From: a virus
Strand: one strand, 5' to 3'
DNA: 64,000 nt
IMG/VR virus record: IMGVR_UViG_3300044624_002978
Coordinates: 279,545-343,544 of that record
Shown here piece by piece: positions 23,345 to 30,742 of this stretch; within the stretch, counting starts at the first letter, position 1, and each line of letters begins with the position of its first letter. Both the position numbers and the translations under genes were made by a program. The notes under the pieces were generated by a model, which did not search any database, had not been told where the DNA came from, and worked only from the letters and a program-made list of their open reading frames with translations.

Positions 23345-23740
23345 ATGCGGAAAATTCTAATTTTAATGTTGCTGATGGTGTCAATCACCACGTTCATTAC
23401 TGCATGCAATTCAGAGAATGCTGCAAGGACGGATTTGATTACGGAACTTCAGATGGAAGCTCTTGACCAGGACACAGCAAAGATTGCAAGAACCCAAGGT
23501 GCTATCGATTCTCTCCTGAAGCGAGTCGATAAGGAATATGCTATAACGGATGACCATGACACTAAGATGTTATTGATATCACAGAGGAGTGGACTCGAGT
23601 CAGCCAATTTATATAACAATACAAAGATCCTAAGTAAATCAATAGATTCATTATCCAGGGTAATAAGGGCAATAGATAAATCCGATAATGAAATCAAACC
23701 AGATCCAAAGTTACATATAGATCCTGGCCGTAAATCATAG
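23345..23740 (+). CDS. Lipoprotein with coiled-coil region
   Basis: 131 residues. A signal peptide ends in the lipobox ITAC (Cys21), so an envelope lipoprotein. The mature part is helical with heptad-like leucines (about 30-110). An outer-membrane spanin subunit is possible from the architecture, but no inner-membrane partner is evident and the promoter is early. Confidence 0.65.
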   Translation: MRKILILMLLMVSITTFITACNSENAARTDLITELQMEALDQDTAKIARTQGAIDSLLKRVDKEYAITDDHDTKMLLISQRSGLESANLYNNTKILSKSIDSLSRVIRAIDKSDNEIKPDPKLHIDPGRKS

Positions 23741-23766
23741 AAAGTTATAAAAAGAAAAATATGTTT

Positions 23767-23798
23767 AAAAGAGACTGAGATATTCAGTCTCTTTTTTT
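23767..23798 (+). terminator. Intrinsic terminator
   Basis: AAAAGAGACTGA (23767-23778) pairs with TCAGTCTCTTTT around GATAT. Confidence 0.9.
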
Positions 23799-23832
23799 GT
23801 GGACCAAGAATTCCTAAAGCTACTACACTAAA

Positions 23833-23843
23833 CACCGTCGACC
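23833..23843 (+). repeat. Half CACCGT site
   Basis: CACCGTCGACC. The 35 bases before it are almost identical to those before palindrome 8 at 27069. Confidence 0.55.
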
Positions 23844-23860
23844 AAATACTTAGCATATTA

Positions 23861-23892
23861 TTTTTTTATCCCGAAGTATTATCTTATATTTG
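23861..23892 (+). promoter_or_regulatory. Early promoter for 23914 gene
   Basis: T-run/ATCCCGA from 23861 and TATATTTG at 23885-23892. Confidence 0.85.
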
Positions 23893-23913
23893 TCATATCA
23901 AAATTCATTAGAG

Positions 23914-24174
23914 ATGTCAAAGAAAGTATTAATAGTTGGAGGAGACAAATCAATATCACCTTTACTCTTACAAAAGATGAGGGAAGAACACGGCGGTGAT
24001 ATTGTGTTGTATACACCAGAGGAAGCTTTGGAACAAGGATTAACAATGAATGACTTTGATAACCTCCCAACCATGACAATAACAGCACCCGAGGTGTTTT
24101 CACCTAGTCTTCATGGAAATTATCCAACGGGAAGAGAGAGTAGAAGAGCAAGAAGAAAAGCTCAAAGAAAGTAA
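23914..24174 (+). CDS. Unidentified small early protein
   Basis: 86 residues from ATG 23914. A Rossmann-like first strand (KKVLIVGGDKS) and a very basic C terminus (GRESRRARRKAQRK) suggest nucleic-acid contact. Function unknown. Confidence 0.6.
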   Translation: MSKKVLIVGGDKSISPLLLQKMREEHGGDIVLYTPEEALEQGLTMNDFDNLPTMTITAPEVFSPSLHGNYPTGRESRRARRKAQRK

Positions 24175-24185
24175 TCATCACATTA

Positions 24186-24217
24186 TTTTTTTATCCCGAT
24201 ACATTGTCTTATATTTG
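24186..24217 (+). promoter_or_regulatory. Early promoter for RNA cluster 1
   Basis: T-run/ATCCCGA from 24186 and TATATTTG at 24210-24217. No protein gene follows for 770 bases, only RNA elements. Confidence 0.85.
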
Positions 24218-24239
24218 CAACATAATAATTAAATAAAAA

Positions 24240-24447
24240 CGGCTAGTAACAGCATAGTCAAAATAAACGATTATAACTGAAAGGTTATCTGAACAGGTCG
24301 TTGGAGTAATCTATTAAGTATTTTGATATTATGTAGGTGTTAGATGGATATAGTAAAAAAGTATATGGACGAAATGTGTTGTTCAGACATGATAAGAAAA
24401 TATGCAAGTATGAAATATCGTTGTGGGTTCGATTCCTTCCTAGCTGG
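24240..24447 (+). ncRNA. tRNA-like RNA A (208 nt, expanded body)
   Basis: CGGCTAG (24240-24246) pairs with CTAGCTG (24440-24446) as a 7-bp acceptor. It is joined without a gap to a T-arm: GTGGG, TTCGATT (24428-24434), CCTTC, with one mismatch. The 175 bases between contain no normal D or anticodon arm. It could be a tRNA with a large insertion or a different RNA that mimics the tRNA top half. Group I intron core sequences were not recognised. Confidence 0.5.
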
Positions 24448-24502
24448 CTAAATTAACGAGGTATCATAAGAGTCGCAAGTACTGGATAGATGAAGTTAAG
24501 TT

Positions 24503-24576
24503 TGTTGTGTAGCTCATTGGTAGAGCGGGTCCGTAATAGGAGTTGCCGTAAGCAGGTTCGATTCCTGTCACAACAT
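24503..24576 (+). tRNA. tRNA-like B, abnormal anticodon arm
   Basis: Acceptor TGTTGTG/CACAACA, normal D-arm (GCTC, TTGG, GAGC) and T-arm (GCAGG, TTCGATT, CCTGT). The anticodon region, 25 bases from 24527, makes only a three-pair stem around GTAATA and has no U33-type loop, so no anticodon can be assigned. Confidence 0.6.
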
Positions 24577-24680
24577 CGATTGCTGACATAACAATGCAGA
24601 GTAGAGGTTATTAACAGATTAATGCTGGGTTATTAAATTAGCTTTAACAATTGTTTGACAACTTGGAAAGACAAGTAAAT

Positions 24681-24778
24681 AGTCAGGTGGCGGAATGGTA
24701 GAGCGCTGGTCAGTGGGTTTAAACACCTAACGGTAAAAATGGGTACCAGATATGCAGGTTCGAGTCCTGTCCTGACTA
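24681..24778 (+). tRNA. tRNA-like C, possibly Leu(UAA)-derived, with enlarged anticodon domain
   Basis: Acceptor AGTCAGG/CCTGACT, Leu-like D-arm, T-arm GCAGG/CCTGT. CTGGT and ACCAG pair around a 34-base loop instead of 7. Inside it TGGGT/ACCTA frame TTAAAC, which contains a UAA triplet. Confidence 0.55.
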
Positions 24779-24780
24779 CT

Positions 24781-24907
24781 AAAGCCACCTCAGAGAGGAG
24801 CAAGGTTAATGTACTGAGCGTCTTCCTAGTATGATTAACCCGCAATGGTGGTCCGCAAGACCTTTAACCCCAAGAGTAAAAGGACGTGAGGGGTTGGGTG
24901 GCTTTTT
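24781..24907 (+). ncRNA. Structured RNA S1 ending in a terminator
   Basis: AAAGCCACC (24781-24789) pairs with GGTGGCTTT (24897-24905), followed by T-run. Inner helices: GGTTAAT/ATTAACC, GGTC-CGCAA-GACC and AACCCC/GGGGTT. The 5' GCCACC can also pair with GGTGG near 24846, so two folds are possible. No known RNA family recognised. Confidence 0.65.
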
Positions 24908-24926
24908 AAAAATAATTATCAGATTA

Positions 24927-24958
24927 TTTTTTTATCCGAGTAGTTAGTCATATATTTG
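24927..24958 (+). promoter_or_regulatory. Early promoter for 24985 operon
   Basis: T-run/ATCCGAG from 24927 and TATATTTG at 24951-24958. Confidence 0.85.
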
Positions 24959-24984
24959 CAATGTAATAATCAAACAAACATAGT

Positions 24985-25230
24985 ATGGGACAAATACCAA
25001 CAGCAGCAGAGTTTGCATGGAACCAAGAAGATGATTTTAAAGAAACATTAGCTGAAGCAAATTATCAGAATGTTTATGCAATGATGATTGAATTTGCTAA
25101 ACTCCATGTGGAAGCTGCATTGAAAGCAGCAGCATCAGATGCTCACACAAAGGACGTTCCTTACACAGATGATGTAGAGGTTGACAAGGAATCAATCCTT
25201 ACCGCTTACCCATTAGAAAATATTAATTAA
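24985..25230 (+). CDS. Phage protein with IPTAAEF and AYPLENIN ends
   Basis: 81 residues. MGQIPTAAEF, IEFAKLHVEAALKAA, ILTAYPLENIN define a small family common in Bacteroidota phages and prophages; function unknown. Heads a seven-gene operon. Confidence 0.7.
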   Translation: MGQIPTAAEFAWNQEDDFKETLAEANYQNVYAMMIEFAKLHVEAALKAAASDAHTKDVPYTDDVEVDKESILTAYPLENIN

Positions 25231-25243
25231 CCAATCACCAATC

Positions 25244-25474
25244 ATGGAATCAGGAATCAAAGAAATATTAGATAGACTATCAACGGACGAGTTACAAAAA
25301 CTTTCATTAGTTTTAAGTGGCATGGAAATTCAAAGCAAAAGAATGTATAGTGAGGAAGAGGTTGAGTTGATTGCTAACGAAATGGTAAATTGGGCTATCG
25401 ATAACATAGGTAATCCATTTCCGCAAAGTGGCAAAAAGTTTGATGAGGTGATTGCAAAATACAAAAAGCAATAA
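25244..25474 (+). CDS. Unidentified helical early protein
   Basis: 76 residues, helical, acidic. 13 bases after and 2 bases before its operon neighbours. Not recognised. Confidence 0.65.
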   Translation: MESGIKEILDRLSTDELQKLSLVLSGMEIQSKRMYSEEEVELIANEMVNWAIDNIGNPFPQSGKKFDEVIAKYKKQ

Positions 25475-25476
25475 GT

Positions 25477-25743
25477 ATGAAAACAGCATTACAAGATTTA
25501 AGAGAGGACCTTCAACTATCTATTGACTCCTCAAACGAGGCTCTAAATGAAATCGAAGACGTTAAGGTAAGATTAGCCTGTCAGGAGATGGTTAAGCTAA
25601 CTCTTGAAAACGTTATCAAAAGAATCGATGAGGAACTTTTGGAAACTGAAAAGAACCAACTTGTCGAGGCTTATGACCAAGCTGAGGGTAAGGTGATAGG
25701 CGGAGGTGAACAATACTACAACAGGACATATTTAGGTAAATAA
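25477..25743 (+). CDS. Unidentified coiled-coil-like early protein
   Basis: 88 residues, mostly one long charged helix, with a Gly-rich end (GGGEQYYNRTYLGK). Not recognised. Confidence 0.65.
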   Translation: MKTALQDLREDLQLSIDSSNEALNEIEDVKVRLACQEMVKLTLENVIKRIDEELLETEKNQLVEAYDQAEGKVIGGGEQYYNRTYLGK

Positions 25744-25745
25744 GA

Positions 25746-25847
25746 ATGGGAAAATTCACAAAATCAGAAAACTTCATCTTTGGGGTACTGGTAGGCTTAG
25801 CCTTTTCGGCAACGGTGATTACATTGGTAAACATTTTTAAAAACTAA
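25746..25847 (+). CDS. 33-residue single-helix membrane microprotein
   Basis: ATG 25746. MGKFTKSENF then one hydrophobic helix to NIFKN; 2 bases after the previous stop. Confidence 0.6.
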   Translation: MGKFTKSENFIFGVLVGLAFSATVITLVNIFKN

Positions 25848-25850
25848 CAC

Positions 25851-25997
25851 ATGGAAGTATTCTGGGCATTGGGCGGATTAGCATTAGTCATCTTAGCAAT
25901 GGGATTGCTATTCAACGGTTTTCCTGACATCAACATACATAGGCATTATGGAGGAGAAAAGAGTAAGAAGAGTAAAGAAGGAAGAAAAGATAAGTAG
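25851..25997 (+). CDS. 48-residue membrane microprotein
   Basis: ATG 25851. One helix (about 4-22), then a basic cytoplasmic tail. Its last 50 bases overlap the next gene in another frame. Confidence 0.5.
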   Translation: MEVFWALGGLALVILAMGLLFNGFPDINIHRHYGGEKSKKSKEGRKDK

Positions 25998-26190
25998 TCT
26001 TCTTTGGTGGGGTTACCGACACGTCAACGGTATTTACCATGTGAAGAGATTCTTCGATGACAAAGACATCAAGGAAGCTAATGAGAGTGATTTCTGTTAT
26101 GCTGTTGTTGGACCATTCGAAGCTCGAGACCGAAATGAAGCTCTGGTAATAACCGAGGGCAGAATCAAAAAAAGATTGGGCATTGTATAA
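25948..26190 (+). CDS. Unidentified basic early protein
   Basis: 80 residues, basic N terminus (MEEKRVRRVKKEEK), then an alpha/beta pattern. Overlaps both neighbours. No family recognised. Confidence 0.65.
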   Translation: MEEKRVRRVKKEEKISSLLWWGYRHVNGIYHVKRFFDDKDIKEANESDFCYAVVGPFEARDRNEALVITEGRIKKRLGIV

Positions 26191-26444
26191 TGAATGAGAT
26201 AGTTATCAAGAACGGAGACATTTGGGATATAGGGCAAACCGTCAACGGTGTTTCCCGCTTCGTCTTCATTGACAATATCTGGTACTACTATGGGAAATGG
26301 ACATCACATGAACTTCGGGATCATCTCAATGAATACCAATATGGACATGGTGCTTTAACCGAGGCCATCATGGATGATGCAAGACTGGGATTTGATGAAT
26401 GTAAATGTATGGGTAACTTTCTTGATTTAGTTGTTGTGAAATAA
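26190..26444 (+). CDS. Unidentified early protein
   Basis: 84 residues, start inside the previous stop (TAATG). An AACCGTCAACGGTG palindrome-like word occurs in the coding sequence at 26237. Function unknown. Confidence 0.65.
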   Translation: MNEIVIKNGDIWDIGQTVNGVSRFVFIDNIWYYYGKWTSHELRDHLNEYQYGHGALTEAIMDDARLGFDECKCMGNFLDLVVVK

Positions 26445-26473
26445 TAATTATTTAAAAATTTCCGGCCCAAATA

Positions 26474-26505
26474 TTTTTTTATCTAGTTAGGTTGTCTTAT
26501 ATTAG
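26474..26505 (+). promoter_or_regulatory. Early promoter for 26533 operon
   Basis: T-run/ATCTAGT from 26474 and TATATTAG at 26498-26505 (one base off consensus). Confidence 0.75.
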
Positions 26506-26532
26506 CTAAGTAATCAAACAAACAAAATCATT

Positions 26533-26808
26533 ATGAAAAGCATTAAAAGAACATCAATCGTATTACTAGTAGCCATAGTAATATTCTTATTACCTTTATC
26601 ACCTCTATTCTTTATAGAGCCAGTACATGTAGGTAAGGATCCAAACATCTATTCAGCATTTGGTGATGGCTATCAAAAGTTTCTTCTTGCCTTCGCAGGT
26701 CTTATATGGGCAACCATAGTACAAGGATTAACTAAGGCTTTCCTAAAAGGCGTGATAGTAGAGGAAGAAGAAGACGATAACGATCTAAGTGATTTATTAA
26801 AACCATAA
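26533..26808 (+). CDS. Two-helix membrane protein
   Basis: 91 residues, helices at about 8-28 and 50-71, acidic C terminus (EEEEDDNDLSD). Function unknown. Confidence 0.65.
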   Translation: MKSIKRTSIVLLVAIVIFLLPLSPLFFIEPVHVGKDPNIYSAFGDGYQKFLLAFAGLIWATIVQGLTKAFLKGVIVEEEEDDNDLSDLLKP

Positions 26809-26811
26809 ACC

Positions 26812-27006
26812 ATGAACAGAGAACGCTCAGTTAATAAATACCCTGATGGATACATTCCTAAGATCAAGTATTGGATCTCTAAGATGGATGAAGAGGTTGC
26901 TAAGGAAACCCCCTCGATACACCAACTGGAATCAATCCAAGAAAAGCTAAGGTACTTCATTGGAAGACAAAAGGAAATAGATCCTGAGTATCAACCCATA
27001 CAATAG
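26812..27006 (+). CDS. Unidentified small early protein
   Basis: 64 residues, helical, 3 bases after the previous stop; last gene of the early block. Confidence 0.6.
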   Translation: MNRERSVNKYPDGYIPKIKYWISKMDEEVAKETPSIHQLESIQEKLRYFIGRQKEIDPEYQPIQ

Positions 27007-27010
27007 AACA

Positions 27011-27034
27011 AAAGAGACTTCGGTCTCTTTTTTT
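27011..27034 (+). terminator. Intrinsic terminator with TTCG loop
   Basis: AAAGAGAC, TTCG, GTCTCTTT, then Ts. Confidence 0.9.
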
Positions 27035-27068
27035 GTGGACCAAGAATTCCTAAAGCTACTCTACTAAA

Positions 27069-27085
27069 CACCGTTGGCAACGGTG
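27069..27085 (+). repeat. CACCGT palindrome 8
   Basis: CACCGTTGGCAACGGTG. Confidence 0.8.
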
Positions 27086-27590
27086 GTGGGATTATGTCAG
27101 CATTAAAATAAGCATGTTGGGTTAAGATGCCAACGGTGATCCTGGTATGCTTAATCCCAAATGGAGAAACATGCATCTTTCCCAACCCACGGTGTAATCC
27201 AGCTAATCCAAGGCAAACCCAACTTATCCACTATTTCCCAACCCACGGTGTAATCTCCAATCTACATCCAATTTCCAATATCTGCATGCTTCTTGGAATC
27301 CGAGGTGGAAACCCCTTAGCCTCGTATAATTTTTGGATTGAGCTTTTTACACCCCCCTTGGGTATATTGGAGGGGGGTAAAAACAGGGTCCTTTTTAGGG
27401 GGCTATGAACCCCCCTCGTATATAGGCAACCTATTTGGGCCCAGAACGCTCAGTTAGGGGACCCTTATTTTGGTGAGGGGGCTAAAAGGCTAATTTAGGG
27501 GACCCTTATAGGGGATCTAAGTTGAGGGGCCTCGTATATAGGCATATGCACCGGGGTGGAAACGCTTAGCAAAATATTGACAATACACTT
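27086..27590. other. Non-coding region with G/C-run hairpins and repeats
   Basis: No convincing gene. TTCCCAACCCACGGTGTAAT occurs twice (about 27178 and 27236). CCCCCC (27352-27357) faces GGGGGG (27372-27377), and AGGGGG (27397-27402) faces CCCCCC (27410-27415), two adjacent hairpins whose arms can also exchange partners. TAGGGGACCCTTAT occurs twice (about 27457 and 27497) and CTCGTATATAGGC twice. The composition is clearly more GC-rich than the neighbours. Confidence 0.65.
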
Positions 27591-27610
27591 TGCATATTAT
27601 GGTTGGAACA

Positions 27611-27720
27611 ATAAGTCATAATAGATAAGTCATAATGTATAGGTAATAAGTCATAAGTCATAATACATAATGGATAAGTCATAATGGATAAGTCATAATG
27701 TATAGGTAATAAGACATAAC
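27611..27720. repeat. ATAAGTCATAAT iteron array
   Basis: About seven copies of ATAAGTCATAAT-like units, several as GGATAAGTCATAATG, and two copies of TATAGGTAATAAG. Together with the adjoining hairpins this resembles a replication origin or a binding array. Confidence 0.7.
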
Positions 27721-27831
27721 AATCAAAGACATGTCAAAGACTATCCAAGTACTCTTCCGTCTCTAACACAACATCGAAACATTAGTCATACTATCCACTA
27801 CAAACTTAGATAATTAAATAAAACAGAAATC

Positions 27832-28221
27832 ATGATGGATAGTTCAAATTCAGCTTCAGCCTCTTTTATGTCAGATGATGATCTAAAGGACATGGGTATC
27901 ACAAGAGCCCTATGGGATCTTTGGTATGCAGCAATGAGTGCTTTATATGCAGTGGGTCTTCAACAGTATCCCACAGAGACAGCACAGATAGAAAACAATA
28001 TTAACATCGGTGACATAGAGATCTCAGCCAACTTCGTTAATGGAGGATGGATAGAGGTGTCAGTTGCTCAGGCATCTATTGATCACCTATCTATGAGACA
28101 CAGAGGAAACATGGAGCTTCTAATTGGCATCGTGTTCGCTATGGTTCAGGATCTAAGATCAGCATCAGAGAACAACGACAATGACACTGAGACGCCTACC
28201 GAGTCTGGATCACCAGAGTAA
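27832..28221 (+). CDS. Unidentified protein after the iteron array
   Basis: 129 residues, Ser-rich acidic ends around a helical centre (TRALWDLWYAAMSALYAVG). No early or late promoter recognised; the region 27.8-29.0 kb uses more G and C than its surroundings. Function unknown. Confidence 0.65.
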   Translation: MMDSSNSASASFMSDDDLKDMGITRALWDLWYAAMSALYAVGLQQYPTETAQIENNINIGDIEISANFVNGGWIEVSVAQASIDHLSMRHRGNMELLIGIVFAMVQDLRSASENNDNDTETPTESGSPE

Positions 28222-28375
28222 GTACAGCACTACTACAACACCACAACCAAGCTCAGATACATTGAGAGACGGGATGATCAGATGATGTTCCGTCACTCAG
28301 TTATCTGTTACACTTAGCATCAAAGCCAGTCCAAGTCCTTTATAAGGGGCTATATAAAAAACTCCTTATATTACC

Positions 28376-28792
28376 ATGATCAAGACAAAGACATTTTCGT
28401 TACTAGCATTCAACAGATTTGAATTCGGTACACAACCCATATCACAATTCGTGATCTTCGAACACAAGTCACTATTCTCCATCATCATCTTCTACTTCCA
28501 TAAGTCAGATGGAGCACAGGACAGATTTCACACTCATGCATTCAATGCCATCTCATTTAAGTTGTGGGGTTCCTACACTGAGCACATCTTAGACAACGAG
28601 GAGACTGGTGAATGGCATGCTTCTGAGAGGACTTCGTTTATCAAAAGATTTCCAAGAGACTCCTACCATCGTATAGCTAGTAGTAAGGGCTGTTGTACTG
28701 TACTCTTCTCTGGTTCATGGAGGAAAACATGGAAGGAGTATATTAATGGTCGTATACAGCATTATAACTGGGGCAGAGACGAAGAGGTCTAA
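28376..28792 (+). CDS. Cupin-like phage protein
   Basis: 138 residues. RFHTHAFNAISFKLWGSYTEHI and FPRDSYHRI carry the spaced His residues of a small cupin barrel; FSGSWRKTWKEY closes the domain. Similar proteins occur in many phages with unknown role; possibly metal or sugar binding. Confidence 0.7.
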   Translation: MIKTKTFSLLAFNRFEFGTQPISQFVIFEHKSLFSIIIFYFHKSDGAQDRFHTHAFNAISFKLWGSYTEHILDNEETGEWHASERTSFIKRFPRDSYHRIASSKGCCTVLFSGSWRKTWKEYINGRIQHYNWGRDEEV

Positions 28793-29027
28793 TACTACTC
28801 TTACTCTACTACTCTATAGGTACTCTATCTACTCTGGTGGCCGGCCCTCTTTGAAATCCGTACATAAACCCCCAACATGATTCGGGCTCGGCCCACTGGG
28901 GGACCAGTGAAATAAAAGACCCCGGGGGATGCAGACCCAAAACTGAGGGGGCCCAACCCGCGCTTTAGCCTTGGTGGAATGAAGAAAGCAAGGAGGCAGA
29001 GAGAGTTATAAACAACATCAACAGAGT
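28793..29027. other. Non-coding stretch, GC-rich
   Basis: Repeats of TACTCTA at 28796-28835, then several C and G runs (about 28868-28965). No gene or known RNA recognised. Confidence 0.5.
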
Positions 29028-29036
29028 GATATATAG
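29028..29036 (+). promoter_or_regulatory. Late-type motif GATATATAG
   Basis: 3 bases upstream of the ATG at 29040, so transcripts from it would be nearly leaderless for that gene or start the 29211 operon. Confidence 0.6.
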
Positions 29037-29039
29037 TGC

Positions 29040-29204
29040 ATGATATTAACATACACCCAATACATAACGGAGAAAGCCAAAAGAGACAGCAATCCATGCT
29101 GGCCTGGTTACACACAACTTGGCACCAAAATCAAGAACGGCAAGACCGTGCCCAATTGTGTTGATGTTGATGACAAGAAAACACAGAACCAAAAACAGAA
29201 ATAG
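29040..29204 (+). CDS. 54-residue phage peptide with PCWxGY...VPNC motif
   Basis: ATG 29040. MILTYTQYITEKA resembles a capsid-targeting tag with an I-T-E/K site. It is followed by NPCWPGYTQLGTKIKNGKT and VPNCV, a motif (PCWxGYxxxGxKxKxGxxVPNC) found at the ends of virion-associated proteins in many phages. The Cys pair may bind zinc or form a disulfide. Function unknown. Confidence 0.7.
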   Translation: MILTYTQYITEKAKRDSNPCWPGYTQLGTKIKNGKTVPNCVDVDDKKTQNQKQK

Positions 29205-29210
29205 GATATT

Positions 29211-29453
29211 ATGAAATACATTACACCATTTGACGCGGACACCAACTTTGATAACCGTCTGGATGAATCATCACAGAAGATGATGCCGATCGCTAGATAC
29301 TATAAGAAAGCAGGAGCTAAGATTCAAAAAGTTTCCAAAGAGATTGATGAGCTTATTAACGATGCTAAATTTAAAAACGTTGAGGACAAATACAGATTGC
29401 TTGATCTAATCACGAATTTGGTTGATGTGCATTTAGAAGAGGTTAAAAAATAA
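29211..29453 (+). CDS. Tagged late protein
   Basis: 80 residues, MKYITPFDAD start and an L-D-E/S site near residue 19. After it a basic helical domain (YYKKAGAKIQKVSKE). Possible internal head protein. Confidence 0.65.
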   Translation: MKYITPFDADTNFDNRLDESSQKMMPIARYYKKAGAKIQKVSKEIDELINDAKFKNVEDKYRLLDLITNLVDVHLEEVKK

Positions 29454-29464
29454 TAGGGATCACG

Positions 29465-30064
29465 ATGAAAAACCTAGCACCATATAATCTATTCGAAGAT
29501 GACAAGCCACCAGTTAAGAGTGAAAGAAAGCTTCTTGGATTTGCACTAAGTACTATTGCTAGCTATGATCAGGGTGATGCTATTTCATCATATCTTGTTG
29601 TTGGAAGCGCATACACATTTCAGGAATTTGCATTTCAAGTTCTAGAGGATCTACATGGGATGGAACCAGAGGACATCAGTGATGCAATAAAGGACATTGA
29701 AGATGTTGATGATGAGGTTTATAATACAGCTGAACCTTCTAGCTACGAATCAATGTTCTGGCATGGACTTGAACCAGTTTCAAATGAGGCATTCTATGAC
29801 TCAATAAGTTTGACAAATCCTGTAATGGCATCACAGCTGCTTAGAAAGTACTTCAGTAATGCTGATGTGATAATGTCAAGAGACCGAAATGGTAACAATA
29901 ATGACAACACTTACATAATCAAATCTATTAAAAATTCACCCGAGCTTCTATTTAGATATGAAAATGATGGTGCAAGATACAATGATATAATATCAAATCT
30001 TGGATTTACTGAGGATCAAATTAGATCACTCAAAAGTTATTCGCAAATTAAAAATCAATTATAA
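29465..30064 (+). CDS. Tagged late protein
   Basis: 199 residues, MKNLAPYNLFEDDK start. Acidic alpha/beta body, without recognised motif. Its stop overlaps the next start (TAATG). Confidence 0.65.
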   Translation: MKNLAPYNLFEDDKPPVKSERKLLGFALSTIASYDQGDAISSYLVVGSAYTFQEFAFQVLEDLHGMEPEDISDAIKDIEDVDDEVYNTAEPSSYESMFWHGLEPVSNEAFYDSISLTNPVMASQLLRKYFSNADVIMSRDRNGNNNDNTYIIKSIKNSPELLFRYENDGARYNDIISNLGFTEDQIRSLKSYSQIKNQL

Positions 30065-30711
30065 TGGATAAGATAAAGAGCTATTCAGAATTTAACTCTG
30101 AATTAAATGAGGCAGATCTTGGTATATTTAAAACCATGCCTGTTTTTGCTAGAGCAATAGCAAACCCATTCTCGCTAAGTATAGCACCACAGATCGTTAC
30201 GATGATGGATGGTGACATAAACGACGAAGCTTCAATAATGGAGCCTTATAAAAAGATCTTTCAAAAAGCATGCATCAAGTTTGGAGGGGGTAAACCAGGA
30301 AATGTTGGTAAAACATGTAACAAAGATCTCACACTACAAGCACTTGCTGAATTTTATTTCGATCCTGCTAAAGGTAAAATGGATCCTAAAGCTATATCTA
30401 AATGGCTGGATGAAACTACAAAAGATCACGATCCTTCGGCAGAAGGTGAATGGGAAGTTACTGCTGCTGATATGGATGAGATCGTTATGAAGTTTGTAGA
30501 TCTTCTTAAAAGAACAGGTGTTACACCAGGTGGTATTAAAAAGACAGGGACATATCTTCTAAATATTGGTCTTCCTATGATGAAGAGATTCTATAAGCCG
30601 GAGGACATAGAGAAAATGAAGATGATAACAAGCGGACAGTTAATAGATGCTGCTAAAGCTAAAGAACTTCTTGCTGGTGGAGCAAAAGGGGGAGAATTAT
30701 CTCTGGATTAA
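30064..30711 (+). CDS. Tagged late protein
   Basis: 215 residues, MDKIKSYSEFNSELNEA with the tag and an L-N-E/A site. The mature part is helical, with GAKGGELSLD end. Candidate internal or structural head protein. Confidence 0.7.
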   Translation: MDKIKSYSEFNSELNEADLGIFKTMPVFARAIANPFSLSIAPQIVTMMDGDINDEASIMEPYKKIFQKACIKFGGGKPGNVGKTCNKDLTLQALAEFYFDPAKGKMDPKAISKWLDETTKDHDPSAEGEWEVTAADMDEIVMKFVDLLKRTGVTPGGIKKTGTYLLNIGLPMMKRFYKPEDIEKMKMITSGQLIDAAKAKELLAGGAKGGELSLD

Positions 30712-30721
30712 GAATATATAG
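30712..30721 (+). promoter_or_regulatory. Late-type motif GAATATATAG
   Basis: 21 bases upstream of the 30743 gene. Confidence 0.55.
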
Positions 30722-30742
30722 ATTATAAAAATATAAAAAAAT

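Noticed and set aside
24240-24447. Group I intron in a tRNA
   Set aside because: Too short, and no P/Q/R/S core sequence recognised; an insertion or another RNA remains possible.
17323-27085. CRISPR array from repeated palindromes
   Set aside because: Copies are hundreds of bases apart with genes between them, not regularly spaced with spacers.
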